From an uncultured Collinsella sp. (lineage in GTDB: Bacteria; Actinomycetota; Coriobacteriia; Coriobacteriales; Coriobacteriaceae): a stretch of 11,195 bases of DNA. How positions within the stretch are numbered: position 1 is the first letter of the stretch; every line of letters begins with the position of its first letter. The translations under genes were made by a program, and so were the position numbers. The DNA lies in contig CAJJTG010000054.1 in NCBI GenBank assembly GCA_905194675.1, forward strand, positions 1 to 11,195, in the 5' to 3' direction. The notes below the pieces were generated by a model. The model did not search any database. It was not told where the DNA came from and was given only the letters and a program-made list of their open reading frames with translations. Of the stretch, positions 7,022 to 11,195 are shown one piece after another.

Positions 7022-7049
7022 TCGGCATGATTCTCTCGTGGGGTATTAT
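7022..7049 (+). promoter_or_regulatory. Predicted promoter of moaA-moaC/mobB
   Basis: TATTAT (7044-7049; 5 of 6 matches to TATAAT), preceded at 16 nt by TCGGCA (7022-7027; 4 of 6 matches to TTGACA). The predicted leader is about 35 nt, too short for a Moco riboswitch, and none of that element's structure is apparent. Confidence 0.45.
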
Positions 7050-7089
7050 GTTTTCCGAAGAATAAAACGCCGCGTGAGGGGAGGGCTGC

Positions 7090-8145
7090 GTGGACGGGCG
7101 CGTGCAACATGACGGCTTTGGTCGCGATATCAACTACCTGCGCATTGCCGTTACCGACAAGTGCAATTTCCGCTGCATTTACTGCATGCCGGCCGATGGC
7201 GTAGCGCCCCGCGCGCACGACGAGCTACTCAGCGCCGAGGAGATCGCCCGCTTTGTGCGCTTAGTGGCGGGGGAGGGCATTCGCCGCGTGCGCCTGACGG
7301 GCGGCGAGCCGCTGGTCAGCCGCCGTATCATCCCGCTCATTCGCGACATCCGCGCGATTCCGCAGATCGAGGACATCTCGCTCACCACCAACGGTGCCCT
7401 GCTGCCCAAGCTGGCGCCACAGCTCAAAGATGCCGGCCTTAACCGCGTCAACATCTCGCTCGACACACTCGACCCTACGCTGTTTGGAAAGATTACGCGC
7501 CTGGGCCGGCTCGAGCAGACCATGGCTGGCATCGACGCGGCGCTGGCTTGGGGCTTTGAGCCCGTTAAGGTCAACTGCGTTGTGGTGCGCCGGCTCAACC
7601 AGGATGTGGCGGCCCTTGCGCGGCTCACGCTCGACCGCCCCATCCACCTGCGCTTTATCGAATACATGCCCATCGGCGACGAGCGCACGAGCTCGCATTG
7701 CGCTGTGGACCCGCATGCGCCCGCGCTCAATCCCGAGTTGTGGGACGCGAGCGATACCGTGCCGAGCGACGAGCTGCGGGCACGCATCAATGCCGGGGCC
7801 ACCGCGGCGGGACTGGACGAGCTCGAGCCGCTCGACATCAACGACGCTCCTGCCGGCGCGGGCCCTGCGCGCTATTGGCACTTTCCGGGCGCGGCGGGAA
7901 CGGTCGGCTTTATTAGCGCCATGTCCAACCATTTTTGCGCGAATTGCAACCGTCTGCGCCTGACGGCCGATGGCAACGTGCGCCCGTGCCTGTTCAGCGA
8001 TGCCGAGTATTCGGTGCGCGACGCCCTGCGCCGTGGTGATGATATGCAGGTACTTTCGATTTGGCGCGATGCCGTCGCCCACAAACCGCAGGAACACGCG
8101 ATAATTGAGGGCACGCAACGATTTATGTCCCAAATCGGAGGATGA
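7090..8145 (+). CDS. moaA: GTP 3',8-cyclase MoaA (radical SAM)
   Basis: 351 aa, the usual length. MoaA is a cytoplasmic radical-SAM enzyme that turns GTP into 3',8-cyclo-7,8-dihydro-GTP, the substrate MoaC converts to cyclic pyranopterin monophosphate. The N-terminal radical-SAM cluster is C25-x3-C29-x2-C32 (DKCNFRCIYCMPADG), followed by the SAM-binding GGEP (71-74). The second, substrate-binding cluster is C283-x2-C286 and C300, in 'NHFCANCNRLRLTADGNVRPC' with CANCNRLR intact. The protein ends in the conserved double glycine (SQIGG). All catalytic landmarks are present. The start is GTG with AGGGGAGGG ending about 5 nt upstream, and the N-terminus DGFGRDINYLRIAVTDKCN aligns with the family. 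The stop lies 4 nt before the moaC-mobB ATG, and the next gene's GGAGG lies inside the end of moaA, so the two are coupled. Confidence 0.97.
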   Translation: MDGRVQHDGFGRDINYLRIAVTDKCNFRCIYCMPADGVAPRAHDELLSAEEIARFVRLVAGEGIRRVRLTGGEPLVSRRIIPLIRDIRAIPQIEDISLTTNGALLPKLAPQLKDAGLNRVNISLDTLDPTLFGKITRLGRLEQTMAGIDAALAWGFEPVKVNCVVVRRLNQDVAALARLTLDRPIHLRFIEYMPIGDERTSSHCAVDPHAPALNPELWDASDTVPSDELRARINAGATAAGLDELEPLDINDAPAGAGPARYWHFPGAAGTVGFISAMSNHFCANCNRLRLTADGNVRPCLFSDAEYSVRDALRRGDDMQVLSIWRDAVAHKPQEHAIIEGTQRFMSQIGG

Positions 8146-8149
8146 TCAT

Positions 8150-9451
8150 ATGGCCAAGAGCAGGTACGCCGATGCCACCAAGGCCGCTCGCAGGGCCGCG
8201 ATGTCTGCCCATAAAGCTTCAGCCGCGGCGAATGCTGGCGATGCCGACGCGTCCGCGCGGCCGACTGTCAGCGCTGCCACCGACACCGCCCGCGACGCCC
8301 GTCGCGACGAGCTGACGCACGTGGACGCCAAGGGCGAGGTGCGCATGGTCGACGTGTCCGATAAGGCCGAGACCCATCGCATTGCCATCGCCGAGGGCAC
8401 CATCCTCATGCACCCCGAGACGCAGGCCATGGTGCTGCAGGACCGCGCCAAAAAGGGCGACGTGCTTGCCTGCGCGCGCGTGGCGGGCATCATGGCCATC
8501 AAGCGCACGAGCGACATCATTCCCATGTGCCATCCGTTGCTCATCACCAAGAGCAAGTGCGACATTGCGCCCATCGCTCCGGCGGGGACGCCGGCCGAGG
8601 ACGTGCCCGAAGGCTGGGCGCCGGCGCGCGCGGACGGACAGGTTGGCTTTCACGTACTGGTTACGGCCGGCGTGACGGGCAAGACGGGTATCGAGATGGA
8701 TGCCCTGACCGGCGCGAGTGCCGCGTGTCTGACCATCTATGACATGTGCAAGGCCGTCGATCGCGGCATGGAGATCGTCGGCGTGCGCCTGCTGCACAAG
8801 GAGGGCGGTCGCTCGGGCGTGTGGGATCGTGCCGAACGCCAGGCCGCTACTGTTGAGGCCGTGGGAGCCGCGGGCAATGCACCCGCGGGCACACCCGTCG
8901 CCGTTGCGCCCGCAGCTCCGGCACCGGCCGTTCCCGCGATCGCGTTTATCGGCTACCAAAACTCGGGCAAGACCACACTCGTCGAGAAGGTCATCGCCGA
9001 GCTCACACGCCGCGGCCTGCGCGTGGGTTCGCTCAAGCATCACGGGCATCACGGCTTTGATATCGACGTGCCCGCTAAGGACACCTGGCGCCATCACCAA
9101 GCCGGATCCAAGCACGTGGGGCTCATCTGCGCCACGCGCTGGGCGGAGTACGCCGACACGCGCGAGGAGGACGAGATGCCCGCGCGCGAGCTGCTGTCGC
9201 GTTACAACGATGTCGACGTGGTGATCATCGAGGGCTACAAGACCGAGGGCTTCGACAACATCGTGGTCGCGCGCTCCGGTGTCGACCGTCTGCGCGGCAA
9301 GAGCTCGCTCGACCTGGTCGACGGTCACACGCTGGCCCTTGCCTGCAACGAAGCCCTGGCGCGTCAGGCCTTCGACGCCGGCTTTGCGACCCGAGCCATC
9401 AACATCAACGACGCCCGGGCCATCTGCGACCTCATCCAAGATCATCTTTAG
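8150..9451 (+). CDS. moaC-mobB: MoaC-MobB fusion: cyclic pyranopterin monophosphate synthase plus MGD-synthesis GTP-binding protein
   Basis: 433 aa. Residues 1-53 are an Ala-rich extension. MoaC spans about 54-231: LTHVDAKGEVRMVDVSDK, IPMCHPLLIT (124-133), KTGIEMDALTGAS, and TIYDMCKAVDRGMEI with D198 and K201, the positions of the catalytic Asp and Lys. MoaC makes cyclic pyranopterin monophosphate from the MoaA product. A 30-residue Ala/Pro linker (about 232-262) leads to MobB (263-433), a P-loop NTPase with Walker A GYQNSGKTT (268-276), KHHGHHGFDID, and VVIIEGYK (357-364). MobB assists MobA in attaching GMP to molybdopterin, at the far end of the pathway. The start is ATG 8150, with GGAGG 8 nt upstream; extension to a TTG at 8105 would lie inside moaA. 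An insert of about 20 residues after CDIAPI (137-142) lengthens MoaC. A single continuous frame makes a sequencing artefact unlikely. Confidence 0.94.
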   Translation: MAKSRYADATKAARRAAMSAHKASAAANAGDADASARPTVSAATDTARDARRDELTHVDAKGEVRMVDVSDKAETHRIAIAEGTILMHPETQAMVLQDRAKKGDVLACARVAGIMAIKRTSDIIPMCHPLLITKSKCDIAPIAPAGTPAEDVPEGWAPARADGQVGFHVLVTAGVTGKTGIEMDALTGASAACLTIYDMCKAVDRGMEIVGVRLLHKEGGRSGVWDRAERQAATVEAVGAAGNAPAGTPVAVAPAAPAPAVPAIAFIGYQNSGKTTLVEKVIAELTRRGLRVGSLKHHGHHGFDIDVPAKDTWRHHQAGSKHVGLICATRWAEYADTREEDEMPARELLSRYNDVDVVIIEGYKTEGFDNIVVARSGVDRLRGKSSLDLVDGHTLALACNEALARQAFDAGFATRAININDARAICDLIQDHL

Positions 9452-9464
9452 GGGTCGACGCTGC

Positions 9465-9564
9465 GCCGGCCCCAAGCACCCCATCTCGCCCCTCAAGCCG
9501 TCGCTCGCGTACCAAAGTACGCGTCGCTCCTCTTTCGGGGCGACCTGGGGCACTTGGAACCGGC
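9465..9564. repeat. ~100-bp foldback element after moaC-mobB
   Basis: Inverted arms of 28 bp (9465-9492 and 9537-9564) match at 22 of 28 positions, with matched blocks GCCGG, CCAAG, CCCCA and TCGCCCC. They surround a 44-nt centre that itself holds a perfect hairpin CGCGTAC-CAAA-GTACGCG (9506-9523). The element starts 13 bp after the stop codon. There is no T-run, so it is not an ordinary intrinsic terminator. It could be a MITE-like or REP-like palindrome or an RNA 3'-end structure. Confidence 0.7.
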
Positions 9565-9583
9565 TCGCTGCGCTGCCATAACA

Positions 9584-9612
9584 TGCCAAATAGGGACAGG
9601 TTTGTTTTGGCA
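9584..9612. repeat. Small hairpin containing a GGGACAGG motif
   Basis: TGCCAAA (9584-9590) pairs with TTTGGCA (9606-9612) around a 15-nt loop that contains GGGACAGG. It lies between the foldback element and the strong terminator. It is probably part of an interspersed intergenic repeat, but only one copy is in the window. Confidence 0.4.
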
Positions 9613-9637
9613 GGTTTTATCTGGGCAAACGTCATTT

Positions 9638-9677
9638 CCACCACAAAGGGGCCAGGCACCTTTGTGGTGGTTTTTTT
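9638..9677 (+). terminator. Strong rho-independent terminator
   Basis: A perfect 12-bp stem CCACCACAAAGG / CCTTTGTGGTGG (9638-9649 and 9659-9670) with a 9-nt loop is followed directly by seven T's (9671-9677) and then CTTT. It would end the moaA-moaC/mobB transcript, 187 nt after the stop codon, and insulate the MFS promoter that follows at once. Confidence 0.92.
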
Positions 9678-9679
9678 CT

Positions 9680-9716
9680 TTGGTAGATTTTTGGGACATG
9701 CCTTACAATCTACCAA
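9680..9716 (+). promoter_or_regulatory. MFS gene promoter embedded in an inverted repeat (candidate operator)
   Basis: TTGGTA (9680-9685; 4 of 6 matches to the -35 consensus) and TACAAT (9704-9709; 5 of 6 matches to the -10) are separated by 18 nt. They lie inside or across the arms of a perfect 10-bp inverted repeat TTGGTAGATT (9680-9689) / AATCTACCAA (9707-9716). A dimeric repressor bound to the arms would cover both boxes. The predicted start site is near 9716, about 130 nt before the MFS start codon. Confidence 0.5.
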
Positions 9717-9768
9717 GTAGTTCATGCTGGGCGGAAAGACGGAAGGGGTTCGATGCGACCCTAGTCAG

Positions 9769-9830
9769 GCATACGGATAGATTGAGCCAATGGACAGCGG
9801 ATGAATGGCCGCTGCCCGCTATTCGTATGC
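9769..9830 (+). promoter_or_regulatory. Structured 5' leader of the MFS gene
   Basis: GCATACGGATAG (9769-9780) pairs with CTATTCGTATGC (9819-9830) over 12 bp with one G-U. Inside it CAGCGG (9795-9800) pairs with CCGCTG (9809-9814), extended by two further G-C pairs past an A-C mismatch. The outer stem ends 3 nt before AAGGAG (9834-9839), the Shine-Dalgarno of the MFS gene. The structure could set translation efficiency or RNA stability, or be a ligand- or protein-responsive leader. I recognise no known riboswitch class. Confidence 0.45.
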
Positions 9831-9844
9831 GATAAGGAGCACCC

Positions 9845-11125
9845 ATGCCCACGCTTGTATTCCCAAAAGTCCGCTCGTCGCTGTCCGTGCAGGCCAAGCG
9901 CCTGGTGGCGATGCGCTTTCTCATCTACACCGGGTTTCAGACCAGTTATTTTATCGGCGTTATCGGAACACTCACCTATGCAGACGATGCCTCGGTCGTC
10001 GCGACATCGCTGGCCGTCCTGTTTATGAATGTATTTGTGATCCTGGGATCCTTTGCGGGCGGCGCTGCGCTCGACGCATGGGGTCCGCGCCACCATTTCT
10101 TGCTGAGCATCGTCGGCACGCTTGCAACTGGCACGGCAATCATCGCCTTTGGTAGCGCGACCGGCGTCGTCCTGCTCGGCGCGGTGTTTCTGGGCTTTAC
10201 GATGGGATTCGCCCAGCCCATTGCCACGTCCTATCCGGCCTACCTCACCGACGATCCTGTCGAGCTCAAAGACATCAATTCCGCCATCGCCATGTTCTCA
10301 AACGTGAGTATTATCGTCGGACCCACGTTGGGCGGCTTTGTCGCGGCGGCTGCGTCGTCGCGCGCGGTGTTTGTGCTTATGATGCTCTTTACCGTGCTGG
10401 CGTTCGTCGTCGGTTGGGGCTTTAGGCCGCAGACCAGCCATGTCGCCGGGGATGCGGATGCCGATTCGGCAGAGGAAGGGGAGCGTGCGGGACAAAGCTC
10501 CAACCCCAGCACGTCCGCCCGCGCCACCTTCGCAGCCAGCATCAAGACAGTCTTCACCAACAGCGTCCTCGCCCTGCTGTTTTGTATCATTTTTCTTTCG
10601 AACTTTGGCTACGGGGCCTTCGATCCGCTCGAGTCGTTTTTCTATCGCGATGTCCTGCACGTCGGCGTTGAGTGGATGGGCTGGCTTTCGTCGGCCTGCG
10701 GTGTGGGCGCGGTGCTGGGCGCCGTGGTTGCGCTTCGGATGCCGCCGCACCTGGTCAACCTTAAAACACTGCTCGTGGCGCTCATGTCCGTGGGCCTGGG
10801 AAGCCTGCTCTATGTGGGGACACCGTACGTGGGCGTGGCCCTCGTCGGCCAGATTGCACTGGGCATAGCTTGGGGCATCGTCAACCCGCTCCACAACACC
10901 ATCGTGCAAACGACGGCTCCGCTCGAGCAACTCGGTCGCGTGAACTCGGTCATGGGCTTTGGCAACATGTTCGCCGGCGTGGCCCCGCTGGCGATTGCCC
11001 CGTGGCTGGCGGCGACATTTGGCGTGCAGCAGACGCTCGTAGGGGCGGGCATGGTCGTGACGGCAGTTCCCGCGGCGTTGCTGCTGTTTGGACGTCGGCA
11101 TCTGGATCGTGCCGCAAAGCAGTAA
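9845..11125 (+). CDS. MFS transporter, probable drug or metabolite exporter
   Basis: 426 aa, the usual length for a 12-helix major facilitator. These are cytoplasmic-membrane carriers that use the proton gradient. Hydrophobic helices occur in two sets, about residues 20-193 and 238-417, split by a charged cytoplasmic loop (about 196-230) rich in Asp, Glu, Ser and Ala. The loop after helix 2 reads GGAALDAWGPRHH (72-84), a variant of MFS motif A (G-x-x-x-D-R-x-G-R-R) with Ala-Trp in place of Arg-x. 'IIVGPTLGGFVAAAAS' (156-171) fits the motif C region (G-P-x-x-G-G) of antiporters, favouring export. The substrate is unknown. The start is ATG 9845 with AAGGAG 5 nt upstream. The gene is monocistronic with its own promoter and leader. 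Its TAA (11123-11125) abuts the left arm of the palindromic repeat family. Confidence 0.92.
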   Translation: MPTLVFPKVRSSLSVQAKRLVAMRFLIYTGFQTSYFIGVIGTLTYADDASVVATSLAVLFMNVFVILGSFAGGAALDAWGPRHHFLLSIVGTLATGTAIIAFGSATGVVLLGAVFLGFTMGFAQPIATSYPAYLTDDPVELKDINSAIAMFSNVSIIVGPTLGGFVAAAASSRAVFVLMMLFTVLAFVVGWGFRPQTSHVAGDADADSAEEGERAGQSSNPSTSARATFAASIKTVFTNSVLALLFCIIFLSNFGYGAFDPLESFFYRDVLHVGVEWMGWLSSACGVGAVLGAVVALRMPPHLVNLKTLLVALMSVGLGSLLYVGTPYVGVALVGQIALGIAWGIVNPLHNTIVQTTAPLEQLGRVNSVMGFGNMFAGVAPLAIAPWLAATFGVQQTLVGAGMVVTAVPAALLLFGRRHLDRAAKQ

Positions 11126-11141
11126 AAACCATCACAACATT
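11126..11141. repeat. Left arm of the palindromic element, third copy (partial or variant)
   Basis: AAACCATCACAACATT is identical to the first 16 bases of the arms at 5651 and 6893, and follows the MFS stop codon with no gap. After it the sequence diverges (GGTGGCGCGCGC...). No complementary right arm is found before the window ends at 11195, so this is either a longer or variant member or a decayed half. Bases 11142-11195 hold no gene I can support. Confidence 0.75.
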
Positions 11142-11195
11142 GGTGGCGCGCGCAGACGTGGTGTAAGAGCGTCCCGAGGTCCGTCGCTGCAAGTC

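Noticed and set aside
7050..7089. Molybdenum cofactor riboswitch upstream of moaA
   Set aside because: The predicted leader is only about 35 nt and lacks the multi-stem structure of that riboswitch.
8219..9589. 456-codon open frame on the minus strand
   Set aside because: It is antisense to moaC-mobB, whose domains are certain; no ribosome site or family similarity was seen.
9554..9835. 93-codon plus-strand frame in the gap before the MFS gene
   Set aside because: It reads through the foldback arm, the strong terminator and the promoter, so it cannot be one transcript unit; the sequence is low in protein-like character.

Overview
The window is GC-rich bacterial chromosome that is densely coded, with short intergenic gaps. 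The GC bias, the gene styles (Ala-rich linkers, GTG starts with G-rich Shine-Dalgarno sites) and the AT-rich intergenic palindromes suggest an actinobacterial gut anaerobe of the Coriobacteriia, possibly Collinsella. That placement is inference; no rRNA or other taxonomic marker lies in the window.

Layout. Bases 1-119 are the 3' end of a plus-strand gene that reads as the BRCT end of NAD-dependent DNA ligase (ligA), followed by a strong terminator (139-184). A minus-strand MATE-family multidrug exporter (275-1621) converges on it, with a possible coding remnant between them (177-290). A 259-bp divergent promoter region separates the MATE gene from a two-gene operon (1881-3710 and 3703-5601). 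The operon encodes the two halves of a heterodimeric ABC exporter: the first half has degenerate catalytic residues (Asp for Glu, Gln for His) and the second has intact ones.

Next comes a lone gene (5817-6854) for a protein with a C-terminal DUF559/Vsr-like nuclease-type domain and an AbiEi-like N-terminal part. It is bracketed by two direct copies (64/65 identical) of a 65-bp palindromic element. After it are moaA (7090-8145) and a moaC-mobB fusion (8150-9451), which are translationally coupled. They serve the first step (GTP to cyclic pyranopterin monophosphate) and a late step (guanine dinucleotide cofactor) of molybdenum cofactor synthesis, so the host should use bis-MGD-type Mo/W enzymes encoded elsewhere.

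The 393-bp gap 9452-9844 holds a ~100-bp foldback element, a small hairpin, a textbook terminator, a promoter whose -35 and -10 lie within the arms of an inverted repeat, and a structured leader ending just before the Shine-Dalgarno of an MFS exporter (9845-11125). The left arm of the same palindromic family starts directly after the MFS stop codon and its remainder, if any, runs beyond the window.

Three unrelated exporters (MATE, ABC, MFS) in 11 kb, each with its own promoter, give the region a drug/metabolite export flavour. The moa genes are housekeeping for anaerobic respiration. The most novel material is the palindrome family, the nuclease-like gene it brackets, the MoaC-MobB fusion and the structured 9.45-9.85 kb gap.
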